From Polycladospora coralii (GTDB taxonomy: Bacteria > Bacillota > Bacilli > Thermoactinomycetales > Thermoactinomycetaceae): a stretch of DNA of 64,000 nt. Under the pieces are notes generated by a model. The model was not told the DNA's origin. It searched no databases and saw only the letters and a list, made by a program, of their open reading frames with translations. The DNA lies in assembly GCF_014773435.2 (NCBI RefSeq), contig NZ_JACXAG020000004.1:186001-250000 (forward strand), given 5' to 3'. Of the stretch, positions 44,375 through 53,126 are shown in pieces (within the stretch, counting starts at the first letter, position 1; the number at the start of each line of letters is the position of its first letter). Position numbers and translations under genes: made by a program.

Positions 44375-45142
44375 ATGGAGGCAGATGTACGAAATAATAA
44401 GCATCGACACTTGTCCGATAATGAAGTGAAAAAACTGATACGAGCTAGTCAAGATGGAGATCATGAAGCGCGTGATCGATTAGTAAATCACAATATTCGC
44501 TTAGTGTGGTCCGTTGTACAACGATTTTTAAATCGCGGTTACGAGCCGGAGGATTTGTTTCAAATCGGATGTATTGGCTTGTTAAAGGCTGTTGATAAAT
44601 TTGATTTGAGTTATGATGTGAAGTTTTCAACTTATGCGGTTCCCATGATTATCGGAGAAATCCAACGTTTCTTACGAGATGATGGCATGGTCAAGGTAAG
44701 CCGATCTTTAAAAGAATTAGCTAATAAAGTAAGAAAAACAAAAGATGAATTATCGAAAAAGTTGAATCGAGCACCCACCATTCATGAAATTGCAAATGAA
44801 ATGAAGGTAGATTCAGAAGAGATTGTATTTGCACAAGAAGCAAATCGAGCGCCGACTTCGATTCATGAGACTGTTTTTGAAAATGACGGGGATCCCATTA
44901 CACTCATGGATCAAATTGCTGATGATACAGAGAAATCTTGGTTTGATCGAATTGCATTGAAAGATTCAATTGGGCGATTAAGTGAAAGAGAGCAATTAAT
45001 TGTTTATCTTCGCTATTATAAGGATTACACACAATCTGAAGTGGCAGAACGGCTTAGCATTTCTCAAGTGCAAGTATCGCGATTGGAAAAGAAAATTATT
45101 GCCAGAATGCGTGAAGATTTTGGTAAATCAATAGAACCCTAA
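44375..45142 (+). CDS. sigF: RNA polymerase sigma-F factor
   Basis: First forespore-specific sigma factor. 255 residues with region 2 (NIRLVWSVVQRFLNRGYEPEDLFQ... GCIGLLKAVDKFDLS), region 3 and region 4 (LSEREQLIVYLRYYKDYTQSEVAERLSIS). Third gene of the spoIIA operon and followed by a very strong terminator. Confidence 0.97.
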   Translation: MEADVRNNKHRHLSDNEVKKLIRASQDGDHEARDRLVNHNIRLVWSVVQRFLNRGYEPEDLFQIGCIGLLKAVDKFDLSYDVKFSTYAVPMIIGEIQRFLRDDGMVKVSRSLKELANKVRKTKDELSKKLNRAPTIHEIANEMKVDSEEIVFAQEANRAPTSIHETVFENDGDPITLMDQIADDTEKSWFDRIALKDSIGRLSEREQLIVYLRYYKDYTQSEVAERLSISQVQVSRLEKKIIARMREDFGKSIEP

Positions 45143-45190
45143 ACAAAAGATTCTTTTTCCATTTATAGGAAAAAGAATCTTTTGTTTTAT
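45141..45190 (+). terminator. Terminator of the spoIIA operon
   Basis: 20-base perfect stem AAACAAAAGATTCTTTTTCC with its complement ending in GTTT and TATTT; loop 7 bases. Confidence 0.92.
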
Positions 45191-45197
45191 TTCGGTA

Positions 45198-45227
45198 GTG
45201 TAAAATAATTGGGGGTGGTGCATACTA
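45198..45227 (+). promoter_or_regulatory. Candidate sigma-G promoter of the spoVA genes
   Basis: GTGTA, 18 bp, CATACTA. The -10 matches the sigma-G consensus CATnnTA; the -35 matches GnATA only in part. It is 36 bases before the spoVAA start. B. subtilis spoVA is sigma-G dependent. Confidence 0.5.
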
Positions 45228-45262
45228 AGCATGATTTCAGTTTTGGTAGAGAGGTGATCTGT

Positions 45263-45886
45263 TTGGAACCACCTATATATATAAGATTAAAGAAAAAGAA
45301 AATAACCTCACCAGGCTGTATACTCTCTATTCAAGATGTGTGTCAATACACGATGCAAAATCGCTTTCCTGATATAGGTGGCATTCCGGTATATGAAGTG
45401 AAAATAGAGCATGGGAGTTTTGCTGTCTTAGAGGCAATTGACATTATTCGCTTAATTCAAGAGCAATATCCGCATTTAGATATTCGAAATACAGGGCCAC
45501 TTCACACCATTATAGAAGTAAAAGGCAAAGCGCATAAGCCTCATTTGTCGCTGGTTATACTGGTTTGGTTACTCCTTTTTATTGGATCTGGTTTAGCCAT
45601 CATGAATTTTCACGCGGATGTAAGTATGCAAGCGGTTCATGAACGGATTTACTTTTTGCTAACGGGTGAGAAAAGTAAGAGTCCATTATTTTTACAAATT
45701 CCCTATTCAATAGGGATTGGTGTTGGCATGATCCTTTTTTTTAACCACATGTTTAAAAGGAGATTTAATGAAGAGCCAAGCCCGATGGAGCTGGAAATGT
45801 ATATGTATCAAGAAACTATAGACCAGTACGTGATCAATGATGAAAAACAGAAAGTGGATAAAATAAAACATGATCAATCTATATGA
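45263..45886 (+). CDS. spoVAA: Stage V sporulation protein AA
   Basis: Part of the SpoVA machinery that moves dipicolinic acid into the forespore and out on germination. About 207 residues, an N-terminal cytoplasmic domain (EPPIYIRLKKKKITSPG) and two membrane helices (about 110-130 and 150-170). The open frame reaches 45209, but GAGAGGTG is spaced for the TTG at 45263, giving the length known for B. subtilis SpoVAA. Overlaps spoVAB by 17 bases. Confidence 0.9.
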   Translation: MEPPIYIRLKKKKITSPGCILSIQDVCQYTMQNRFPDIGGIPVYEVKIEHGSFAVLEAIDIIRLIQEQYPHLDIRNTGPLHTIIEVKGKAHKPHLSLVILVWLLLFIGSGLAIMNFHADVSMQAVHERIYFLLTGEKSKSPLFLQIPYSIGIGVGMILFFNHMFKRRFNEEPSPMELEMYMYQETIDQYVINDEKQKVDKIKHDQSI

Positions 45887-46289
45887 TGGATTTTTAATCA
45901 TCATTGGCTTGGCAAGTGGCTTTGTAGTTGGAAGCGGGTTTGTTGCTTTTATTACGGTGTTAGATATTGTGCCGAGATTAGCACAAATTACCCGAACCTA
46001 TCATTCAATACGCTCCTATGAGTACGGGATTAGTTTAGGGGTACTGGTTTTTACGTGGTTGGATTTTTTTAATGTAGTGCTTGGATTTCCTATTTTAATG
46101 ACTAGTTTTATAGGCGCATCTATGGGTATTTTTGTGGGTATGTTGGCTGCGGCATTAACTGAAGTCGTAAATGTGATTCCCATCACGGTAAAACGATTAC
46201 ATATGCAGAGATATTTAACGTACTTACTGATGGCTATGGCTTTAGGAAAAGTTGTGGGTTCTTTGTTTGAATGGCTTATCTATCTTTGA
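45870..46289 (+). CDS. spoVAB: Stage V sporulation protein AB
   Basis: 139-residue integral membrane protein with about four helices (GLASGFVVGSGFVAFITVLDIVPR; LGVLVFTWLDFFNVVLGFP). Usual partner of SpoVAA; required for dipicolinate movement in B. subtilis. The start overlaps the end of spoVAA. Confidence 0.92.
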   Translation: MINLYDGFLIIIGLASGFVVGSGFVAFITVLDIVPRLAQITRTYHSIRSYEYGISLGVLVFTWLDFFNVVLGFPILMTSFIGASMGIFVGMLAAALTEVVNVIPITVKRLHMQRYLTYLLMAMALGKVVGSLFEWLIYL

Positions 46290-46305
46290 ATGGGAGTGGT
46301 CATAA

Positions 46306-46659
46306 ATGGGTTCATTCTGGGCAGCATTTTTAGTGGGTGGGTTGATCTGTGTAATTGGCCAACTTTTATTAGATCTTACCCCGTTTACACCTGCTCACGT
46401 ACTAAGTACGTTGGTTGTGGCTGGTGCGGTTTTAGATGGAATTGGGTGGTATGAGCCTTTGATCGAGTTTGCTGGAGCTGGTGCAACAGTACCGATCACC
46501 AGTTTTGGAAATGCATTGGTTCATGGTGCACTTATCGAAGCGAATAAACATGGTATTATCGGTGTATTTACAGGTATATTCCAAATCACAAGTGCAGGTA
46601 TATCAGCGGCGATCATTTTTGGTTTTCTTACTGCTGTCATTTTTAAACCAAAAGGTTGA
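46306..46659 (+). CDS. spoVAEb: Stage V sporulation protein AEb
   Basis: 117 residues, three or four membrane helices, with the family block [23 protein letters not shown] and GIFTG-like [18 protein letters not shown]. It belongs to the SpoVAC/AEb membrane family; the ending and length fit AEb. It follows spoVAB directly. In B. subtilis spoVAC and spoVAD lie in between; they are absent here. Confidence 0.88.
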   Translation: MGSFWAAFLVGGLICVIGQLLLDLTPFTPAHVLSTLVVAGAVLDGIGWYEPLIEFAGAGATVPITSFGNALVHGALIEANKHGIIGVFTGIFQITSAGISAAIIFGFLTAVIFKPKG

Positions 46660-46664
46660 GAAGA

Positions 46665-47225
46665 ATGAAAAAAAGACGTGTCATTTTGGTTACGGATGGG
46701 GATCAAGCAGCTAAAGAAGCACTAGAAATCGTAGCCAAACAAGTAGATGCAAGGTGTATTTCTTTATCAGCAGGAAATCCGAGCCCCTTATCGGGACCTG
46801 AATTAGTAGAGTTGATAAAAAGTGCTGTTCATGATCCAGTATTGGTCATGTTTGATGATTGTGGCTACAGTCGTCAAGGGATTGGCGAGCAGGTTTTAAA
46901 AGATGTGGCCACTCATGCCGAAATTGATGTTTTAGGAGCGATTGCCGTTGCTTCCAATTGTATGCGTAGTAAGGGAACGCCTATACAGATGGCAATCAAT
47001 AATCAAGGACATATTGTAAGTCATGCTGTGGATAAAAATGGCTATATCATGTCTGATGTTCCTCTGCGTATATTTGGAGATACAGTAGAAGTTCTTAATG
47101 AGATACAAATTCCAATTGTAATCGGTATGGGCGATATTGGGAAAATGAGAGAACATGATGATGCATCACTTGGTTGTCCAATTACGAGAAAGGCGATTGA
47201 TCTCATCTTAAACCTACATAATTGA
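46665..47225 (+). CDS. spoVAEa: Stage V sporulation protein AEa
   Basis: Soluble protein of 186 residues beginning KKRRVILVTDGDQAAKEALE, with SAGNPSPLSGPELVELIKSA and VMFDDCGYSRQGIGEQ, the typical SpoVAEa pattern. It is not essential for dipicolinate transport in B. subtilis. The frame opens with a TTG at 46656 inside the previous stop; the ATG at 46665 is the more usual start. No spoVAF follows. Confidence 0.88.
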   Translation: MKKRRVILVTDGDQAAKEALEIVAKQVDARCISLSAGNPSPLSGPELVELIKSAVHDPVLVMFDDCGYSRQGIGEQVLKDVATHAEIDVLGAIAVASNCMRSKGTPIQMAINNQGHIVSHAVDKNGYIMSDVPLRIFGDTVEVLNEIQIPIVIGMGDIGKMREHDDASLGCPITRKAIDLILNLHN

Positions 47226-47320
47226 TATTGTCTGACCGTAAGAAATTTAAGTTATATCTTTGTAAAGAAAATATATTATAATAATTATGTAGATTTAAAA
47301 AGAGAGGGGAACAAGCAAGA

Positions 47321-47800
47321 ATGAGTTTGAAAACAACTGACTTATGTGATGCACATGGTTCAACTCTACAAGTTGCAGAGGATATCTTCTGTTCTTTTGG
47401 GGGAAGGAGAAGTTTTCACGGTCCGATTTTCACGGTTTCAGTATTTGAAGATAATGTATTGGTACGAGAGGCAATTGAATCGATACCGGTAGGTTCAGTA
47501 CTTGTAGTAGATGGTGGTGGTTCAAAGCGTTGTGCATTACTAGGTGATCGATTAGCTGCTATTGCCATAGACAGAGGACTTGCCGGTATTATTATAAATG
47601 GGTGCGTGCGTGACACTGCCGATTTAGTCAAGATGGAAATTGGTGTATTAGCTGTAGGTAAATCACCTCGCAAAAGTGTGAAAAGAGGTAAGGGGAAACG
47701 GGATATACCCGTACAATTTGCCGGCATGAATTGGATACCGAATCAATATGCCTATGTCGATGAAGATGGCATTGTTATCTCAAAGACCTCTCTTGCATGA
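47321..47800 (+). CDS. RraA family protein
   Basis: 159 residues. RraA-like fold with GGRRSFHGPIFTVSVFEDN, VLVVDGGGSKRCALLGDRLA and INGCVRDTADL, i.e. the Asp-Arg pair (GD-R..CVRD) that in related aldolases binds Mg and oxaloacetate or 4-hydroxy-4-methyl-2-oxoglutarate. In E. coli RraA binds RNase E. Whether this copy is an aldolase, decarboxylase or RNase modulator cannot be told. Single gene with its own terminator. Confidence 0.88.
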   Translation: MSLKTTDLCDAHGSTLQVAEDIFCSFGGRRSFHGPIFTVSVFEDNVLVREAIESIPVGSVLVVDGGGSKRCALLGDRLAAIAIDRGLAGIIINGCVRDTADLVKMEIGVLAVGKSPRKSVKRGKGKRDIPVQFAGMNWIPNQYAYVDEDGIVISKTSLA

Positions 47801-47859
47801 GTAAACGCTTCAACTTCGTTGTGAAGGGTACAGTATAGGATTTCCGAATGATACAGGAT

Positions 47860-47904
47860 AAAAGAAGACGTGAGTGACCTGTGAGGTCATTCACGTCTTC
47901 TTTT
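47860..47904 (+). terminator. Terminator of the rraA-like gene
   Basis: AAAAGAAGACGTGAGTGACCT / AGGTCATTCACGTCTTCTTTT, a 21-base stem with one mismatch and a 3-base loop. Confidence 0.9.
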
Positions 47905-48009
47905 ATCTGTGGTAGAGGAAGCTTGTTTTGAGTGGATGCATGATGAGCAAAATACGCGACGGTAATATGGAAAAATCATAAAATCGATACGCCTGTTCTA
48001 TTATATTGA

Positions 48010-48393
48010 TCACGATTTTAAAAAGCTTTTAGCAGTGAGGCGGACATGAGGGGTCCATGTCTCCTCAGCGTGTTGCCAAGCATGCATGGTTTTCTTTAAT
48101 CCTTCCTGTTCAAAGTGATCTAATTCTGATTGCGGGGTCGATGAAAATAAGTTTTCTTTTAAAAAATTGATTTCCTCTTGATTGGTGTGGGGCAAAAAAC
48201 GTAATACAAGCGTATCTCCAGCTTTTAAGGGTAGAAAAAAGGCAACAATACCTAAGAAGCTTTTCCCGTTACAAATCTTGTCGTTTTGCACAAAGTAAAT
48301 TTCATATGGAAATGAAGTTGCTGATTTAGCAATATTAAGAATTTGATTTCTCGTATACCCTTGGGGGAGGGTGAGTGGATATTCGATAAACAT
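48010..48393 (-). CDS. HPr-like domain protein without the phospho-histidine
   Basis: 127 residues. Residues about 1-85 follow the pattern of the PTS phosphocarrier HPr/Crh: an N-terminal strand, a GYTRNQI stretch where HPr has GIHARPA, then KICNGKSFLGIVAFFLPLKAGDTLVLRF where HPr has VNLKSIMGVMSLGIAKGAEITI. Thus the Ser46-type site (NGKSFLG) appears kept while the His15 position is not histidine, as in Crh. About 40 extra C-terminal residues rich in Trp and His are not in HPr. AAAGGAGG is 6 bases before the ATG. Assigned by eye; regulatory role is inference. Confidence 0.5.
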   Translation of the reverse strand: MFIEYPLTLPQGYTRNQILNIAKSATSFPYEIYFVQNDKICNGKSFLGIVAFFLPLKAGDTLVLRFLPHTNQEEINFLKENLFSSTPQSELDHFEQEGLKKTMHAWQHAEETWTPHVRLTAKSFLKS

Positions 48394-48576
48394 GTATATC
48401 CTCCTTTGTGAGATAAGATGACACTATTTTTTGTTATTTTCATTATATCACAAATAATAGGAATTTGTGTTAAATAAATTAACATTGAGGTTATGGAGAG
48501 TTTGTGCCAGTTTAGATGGGGTTCGTAATCTGAACGGGAACGTGTGATATGATGGGTATGAGTAGGAGGAATGATG

Positions 48577-49518
48577 ATGACCGCAAATCAATCACCAAGA
48601 TGGCTTCGTTATCTTGCAATCATAACAGTAATAGGTACGTATACCATGTTAATTATGGGAGCGATTGTTTCAAAGACGGAATCGGGTCGAGGTTGTGGTA
48701 GTTCATGGCCGTTTTGTCATGGTCAACTGATTCCGGAAACACTCCCACTTGAAACGGTGATAGAGTATAGTCACCGGATTGTATCTGGGGGAGTAGGCTT
48801 TTTAATTTTGTTATTAACGATTTTCTCTTGGATGTTATATAAACAAAATCAAAAAGTAAAGTTATTGGCCGGTATGAGCTTATTTTTTGTGGTTTTGCAA
48901 GGTGGTTTAGGTGCGCTTACAGTGGTGTTTCGTGGAGGATTAGAACAAAAAGCTGCACTTGCACTTCACTTTGGATTTTCACTCATATCATTTGCGAGTG
49001 TGGTTCTGCTTACAATTTATCTTTTTCAGTTAGCAAAAAATAAAGCTTTTGATCGCGATCTCGTTCATATTCCAAGCGGTCTGAAAGTGGCGACATGGGG
49101 ACTCACCTTTTATACCTATTTAGTGGTTTATACCGGTGCTTTAGTGCGTCATGCTGAGGCTACGATGGGATGTGGATATTCTTTCCCTGCTTGTGGCGTT
49201 ACTTATTTTCCGAATTTGTCTTCCATTGCAGGGATCCAAATGTTACATCGTTATGCGGCGATTTCATTGTGGTTGGTTACACTTTGGTTTTTACTCGTCG
49301 TCATTCGGAAGTATAAGCATCGCTCAGATCTTGTAAAAGGTAGTATTTGGGCATTTGTCCTCATTACACTACAAGCGATAAGTGGTATCATTACGATTCA
49401 GTTAGATGGACAAGTGATGGCTGCCCTTGTGCATACGACGATCATTTCGATATACTTTTGTATACTTAGCTATTTATGTATGCAAGTTGGGTTGCCGTGG
49501 CGTCGTTCAAGTAAATAA
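48577..49518 (+). CDS. ctaA: Heme A synthase
   Basis: Oxidises the C8 methyl of heme O to the formyl of heme A for cytochrome aa3. About 313 residues, eight membrane helices in two four-helix halves, with heme-ligand His in EYSHRIVSG, ALHFGFSL, MLHRYAA and ALVHTTI. Cys pairs in the extracytoplasmic loops (GCGSSWPFCHG and GCGYSFPACG) are typical of Gram-positive CtaA. Three ATGs in a row; the third (48577) has the best distance to AGGAGG. Confidence 0.94.
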   Translation: MTANQSPRWLRYLAIITVIGTYTMLIMGAIVSKTESGRGCGSSWPFCHGQLIPETLPLETVIEYSHRIVSGGVGFLILLLTIFSWMLYKQNQKVKLLAGMSLFFVVLQGGLGALTVVFRGGLEQKAALALHFGFSLISFASVVLLTIYLFQLAKNKAFDRDLVHIPSGLKVATWGLTFYTYLVVYTGALVRHAEATMGCGYSFPACGVTYFPNLSSIAGIQMLHRYAAISLWLVTLWFLLVVIRKYKHRSDLVKGSIWAFVLITLQAISGIITIQLDGQVMAALVHTTIISIYFCILSYLCMQVGLPWRRSSK

Positions 49519-49554
49519 TGCGCTCGACATTTTCAGATAGGTAAGCTATACTTC

Positions 49555-49584
49555 TTGATAGATGAAGTTTTATAATTGTATAAT
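49555..49584 (+). promoter_or_regulatory. Sigma-A promoter of the rib operon
   Basis: TTGATA, 18 bp, TATAAT; the riboswitch starts about 10 bases after the -10 element. Confidence 0.75.
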
Positions 49585-49592
49585 GTGATATG

Positions 49593-49735
49593 CATATCCT
49601 TCGGGGCTGGGTGAAACTCCCGACCGGCGGTGATGGTCATAATGACCTTAGTCCGTGACCCGCATATGATGCGGTGGATTCGGTGTAAATCCGAAGCCGA
49701 CAGTGAAAGTCTGGATGGGAGAAGGATGAACAGGT
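49593..49735 (+). promoter_or_regulatory. FMN riboswitch (RFN element)
   Basis: Conserved RFN blocks are present in order: ATCCTTCGGGGCTGGGTGAA, CTCCCGACCGGCGGTGAT, the AGTCCGTGACCC block, the variable hairpin GCATATGATGC, GATTCGGTGTAAATCCGAAG, CCGACAGTGAAAGTCTGGAT and GGGAGAAGGATGAA. The closing stem pairs ATCCTTC (49595-49601) with GAAGGAT (49721-49727). FMN binding should favour the downstream terminator and switch off riboflavin genes. Confidence 0.98.
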
Positions 49736-49837
49736 GAAGTGTATCCTGTATTCAAGTCTGTAAAAAATCGACTTGTGATATAGGTTTATTTGATAGTGAA
49801 TAAATTTATTAAAACCTGCTCTTCCAAAAATCTTTAC

Positions 49838-49869
49838 AAACCCCGACTTAAATGAGATCGGGGTTTTTG
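49838..49869 (+). terminator. Riboswitch expression-platform terminator
   Basis: AAACCCCGA / TCGGGGTTT stem followed by TTGT, about 105 bases after the RFN aptamer and 131 bases before ribE. The region between aptamer and stem (about 49740-49835) should hold the antiterminator. Confidence 0.8.
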
Positions 49870-49999
49870 TGCTGTGCGGTGGGAGAAACTACCTCATGTC
49901 CCACTTTTGTGATATGGAAGTGAATTTGTTTCACTCCTCTCAAAAATCAACATGATAGAGCTGTTTAATCAGGATACTCGAAAAGCTGGAGGTAATCCC

Positions 50000-50659
50000 A
50001 TGTTTACCGGTTTGATTGAAGAAGTTGGCTCCGTTAAAGAAATTGTAGCCCAAGGAAATACAATGAAGCTTACGATTGCTTGTGAAGCCGTTCTAGAAGA
50101 TACAAAGTTAGGTGATAGTATTGCCGTTAACGGTGTCTGCCTAACTGTAACCCAAAAGGGAGAAAATTATTTTGTAGCGGATGCCATGCCTGAAACCATG
50201 GAGCGAAGCAACCTCCGTGATTTCAAACACCGAACCCCTGTTAATTTGGAACGGGCTTTAGCAGCAGGACAGCGGATGGGAGGACACTATGTTCAAGGTC
50301 ATGTAGATGGTGTAGCGGTTCTTATGAATGTAGAGCCAATCGAAAATGCCGTCGTCTATCGTTTTCGTGCACCCGCAGGGCTAACGGATTATATGGTGGA
50401 AAAAGGTTCGATCGCGATCAATGGGGTTAGCTTAACATTGGTAGAGGTGGAAGCTGAACTTTTTAGTGTATCGGTCATCCCCCACACACTGGCAGAAACT
50501 AATTTAAAAGATACGCACCCAGGAGATTATGTCAATATAGAATGTGATATGACAGGAAAGTATATTGTTAAATGGCTAGAAAAACATATGGCAAAAGAAT
50601 CTCATATACCTAACTTAGCAAAAGCAACAGCCCAAATTAGGAGGGAGACCGATGTTTGA
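50000..50659 (+). CDS. ribE: Riboflavin synthase, alpha chain
   Basis: Dismutates two 6,7-dimethyl-8-ribityllumazine molecules into riboflavin and a pyrimidinedione. Starts with the canonical [12 protein letters not shown]; two lumazine-binding repeats ([12 protein letters not shown] and [24 protein letters not shown] in the first). 219 residues. The frame opens at 49952, but TGGAGG points to the ATG at 50000. First structural gene after the riboswitch, where ribD usually stands. Confidence 0.96.
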   Translation: MFTGLIEEVGSVKEIVAQGNTMKLTIACEAVLEDTKLGDSIAVNGVCLTVTQKGENYFVADAMPETMERSNLRDFKHRTPVNLERALAAGQRMGGHYVQGHVDGVAVLMNVEPIENAVVYRFRAPAGLTDYMVEKGSIAINGVSLTLVEVEAELFSVSVIPHTLAETNLKDTHPGDYVNIECDMTGKYIVKWLEKHMAKESHIPNLAKATAQIRRETDV

Positions 50660-51845
50660 TCCAATTGAAGATGCACTTGAAGACTTAAAAGCTGGTAAAG
50701 TCATTATTGTGGTGGATGATGAAGATCGCGAAAATGAAGGAGACTTTGTCTCGTTAGCTGAAAAAACAACGCCTGAGGTCATCAATTTTATGATTACGCA
50801 TGGTCGCGGTTTGGTTTGTATGCCAATTACGGAAGAGAGAGCGATGCACCTCGACTTGCCACCTATGGTCCAACAAAATACAGACCGGCATGGAACTGCT
50901 TTTACGATATCGGTAGATGCTTTTTCTACTTCGACGGGAATTTCGGCTTATGAACGTGCGGATACAATCCAACAAATGATTGATCCTTTAAAAGGGGCGA
51001 CTGATTTCCGACGTCCCGGCCATATTTTCCCACTCATTGGGAGAGAGGGTGGTGTTTTACGGCGAGCAGGCCACACCGAGGCAGCAATCGACCTAGCTCG
51101 ATTATGTAATACTTACCCTGCTGGCGTGATTTGTGAAGTAATCAACGAAGATGGTACGATGGCAAGAGTACCTGACTTAAAAGAAATTGCACAGCGTTTT
51201 GACTTAAAAATGATTACGATTCAAGATTTGATTCATTATCGTCGTGAAAAAGAAAATTTGATCGAACGTGTTGTTTCCGTCAATATGCCAACCGAATTTG
51301 GTGATTTTAAGATGGTGGGATACTCCAATAAGATAGACGACAAAGAACATATCGCATTTGTAAAAGGGGATATTAATCCGGATGAACCCGTAATGGTGCG
51401 TGTACACTCAGAGTGTCTGACGGGGGATGTGTTTGGCTCAAAACGTTGCGATTGCGGTCCACAACTTCATGCCGCCTTAGAAAAAATTGAAAAAGAAGGA
51501 AAAGGTGTTCTACTATATATGCGTCAAGAAGGTCGTGGTATCGGTTTATTAAATAAGCTGAAAGCTTACAAGTTACAAGAAGAAGGTTACGATACGGTCG
51601 AAGCCAACATCAAACTAGGCTTTCTAGATGACTTGCGTGAATATGGGATTGGTGCTCAAATCCTCCGTGACTTAGGTGTTGGGCAAATGCGGCTTTTAAC
51701 AAATAATCCACGCAAGATCACGGGCTTAAAAGGTTATGGATTAGAAGTAAGGGAGATCTTACCGATTGAATTACCTGTCAATCCGGATAATCGAAAATAT
51801 ATGGAAACGAAGCGTAGTAAGATGGGGCATTTATTACACCTATAA
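50652..51845 (+). CDS. ribBA: Bifunctional DHBP synthase / GTP cyclohydrolase II
   Basis: N-terminal RibB half (1-200) makes 3,4-dihydroxy-2-butanone 4-phosphate: [37 protein letters not shown]-terminal RibA half (200-397) opens [23 protein letters not shown] with the three zinc cysteines, and [19 protein letters not shown]. 397 residues, same as B. subtilis RibA. Overlaps ribE by 8 bases. Confidence 0.97.
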   Translation: MFDPIEDALEDLKAGKVIIVVDDEDRENEGDFVSLAEKTTPEVINFMITHGRGLVCMPITEERAMHLDLPPMVQQNTDRHGTAFTISVDAFSTSTGISAYERADTIQQMIDPLKGATDFRRPGHIFPLIGREGGVLRRAGHTEAAIDLARLCNTYPAGVICEVINEDGTMARVPDLKEIAQRFDLKMITIQDLIHYRREKENLIERVVSVNMPTEFGDFKMVGYSNKIDDKEHIAFVKGDINPDEPVMVRVHSECLTGDVFGSKRCDCGPQLHAALEKIEKEGKGVLLYMRQEGRGIGLLNKLKAYKLQEEGYDTVEANIKLGFLDDLREYGIGAQILRDLGVGQMRLLTNNPRKITGLKGYGLEVREILPIELPVNPDNRKYMETKRSKMGHLLHL

Positions 51846-51875
51846 TGATCTAAACATGACTTGGAGGAATCGGAA

Positions 51876-52352
51876 ATGGCAAATGTATACGAAGGTAGTT
51901 TAGTGGGGCAAGGACATAAAATCGCGATTATTGTGGCACGTTTTAATGACTTTATTACATCCAAACTTTTAGATGGTGCCTTAGGCGGACTACGCCGACA
52001 TGGAGTAGGTGAAGAAGATATTAACGTGATTTGGGTTCCAGGAGCGTTTGAAATCTCACATATGGCAGACCGCTTAGCAGCCACTAAAAAATATGATGCA
52101 ATTATTACCTTAGGGTGTGTGATTCGTGGTGCAACCACTCATTATGATTATGTTTGTAATGAAGTGGCCAAAGGCGTCAGTCATACTTCGCTCAAGTACC
52201 AACTTCCCGTCATCTTTGGTGTGATCACAACTGAAAATATAGAACAAGCGATTGAGCGAGCAGGTACAAAAGCGGGGAATAAAGGTTATGAAGCAGCGGT
52301 AAGTGCCATTGAAATGGTAAACCTCAATCGTACATTATTTAATGACCGCTAA
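51876..52352 (+). CDS. ribH: 6,7-dimethyl-8-ribityllumazine synthase
   Basis: Condenses the DHBP and the ribitylaminouracil products; forms icosahedral shells with riboflavin synthase in bacilli. 158 residues: [49 protein letters not shown] (catalytic His) and [32 protein letters not shown] before the ATG at 51876. Confidence 0.97.
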   Translation: MANVYEGSLVGQGHKIAIIVARFNDFITSKLLDGALGGLRRHGVGEEDINVIWVPGAFEISHMADRLAATKKYDAIITLGCVIRGATTHYDYVCNEVAKGVSHTSLKYQLPVIFGVITTENIEQAIERAGTKAGNKGYEAAVSAIEMVNLNRTLFNDR

Positions 52353-52364
52353 GCACAGAAAGTT

Positions 52365-53126
52365 GTGACACAATACATGGATGTGAAGTTTAAGCTAGAT
52401 ATGTTTGAGGGGCCTCTTGATTTATTGTTGCACTTAATAGAGAAAGCAGAAGTAGATATATATGAGGTTCCAATTTCACAAATTACAGACCAGTATATTA
52501 AGATCCTAGAAGAAGCGAAACAAATGGAATTAGAAATTGCGAGTGAGTTTTTGGTTATGGCAGCTACGCTGATCGCACTAAAAAGCAAAATGCTCTTACC
52601 TAAACCAGATTTAGTAGAGGATGAACTCTCTTTTTGGAATGAGGAGGAAATGGATCCGAGAACTGAGCTTGTTGAACGCTTATTAGAATATAAACGCTAT
52701 AAACGTCTAGGAGATGTGTTAGAGAGACGAGAAGAGGAGCGAAATCAAGTATACACACGAGATCCAATTGATTTATCCCCGTATACGAAAGAAATAAGCC
52801 CAGTGGAAGGTTTAACCGTAGATGATTTACTTCAATCTTTTATAGAGATGATGCAACATCGTACCCCACCAGAACCCGTAACGGAGATGGTAAGAGAAGA
52901 GATTTCAGTAAGTGCGCGAATGGTAGAAATTATGAGTGAGCTAGAGCAAGTAGGCCACTTACGTTTTTCCCAGTTACTCATTTGGACTGAGGTGACCAAA
53001 GAACGCGTCATTACGACTTTTCTAGCTTTATTGGAGCTCATGAAAACGAAACAAGTGATCTGCCAACAAGATGTACTATTTGGTGATCTTGTCATTAGAC
53101 CCTTTTTAGCGGAGATGAACTTATGA
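52365..53126 (+). CDS. scpA: Segregation and condensation protein A
   Basis: Kleisin subunit that bridges the SMC dimer. 253 residues; N-terminal FEGPLDLLLHLIEKAEVDIYEVPIS and C-terminal winged helix RVITTFLALLELMKTKQVICQQ. GTG start 13 bases after the ribH stop with a weak ribosome binding site; an internal ATG at codon 5 is an alternative. Overlaps scpB by 4 bases. Confidence 0.95.
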   Translation: MTQYMDVKFKLDMFEGPLDLLLHLIEKAEVDIYEVPISQITDQYIKILEEAKQMELEIASEFLVMAATLIALKSKMLLPKPDLVEDELSFWNEEEMDPRTELVERLLEYKRYKRLGDVLERREEERNQVYTRDPIDLSPYTKEISPVEGLTVDDLLQSFIEMMQHRTPPEPVTEMVREEISVSARMVEIMSELEQVGHLRFSQLLIWTEVTKERVITTFLALLELMKTKQVICQQDVLFGDLVIRPFLAEMNL

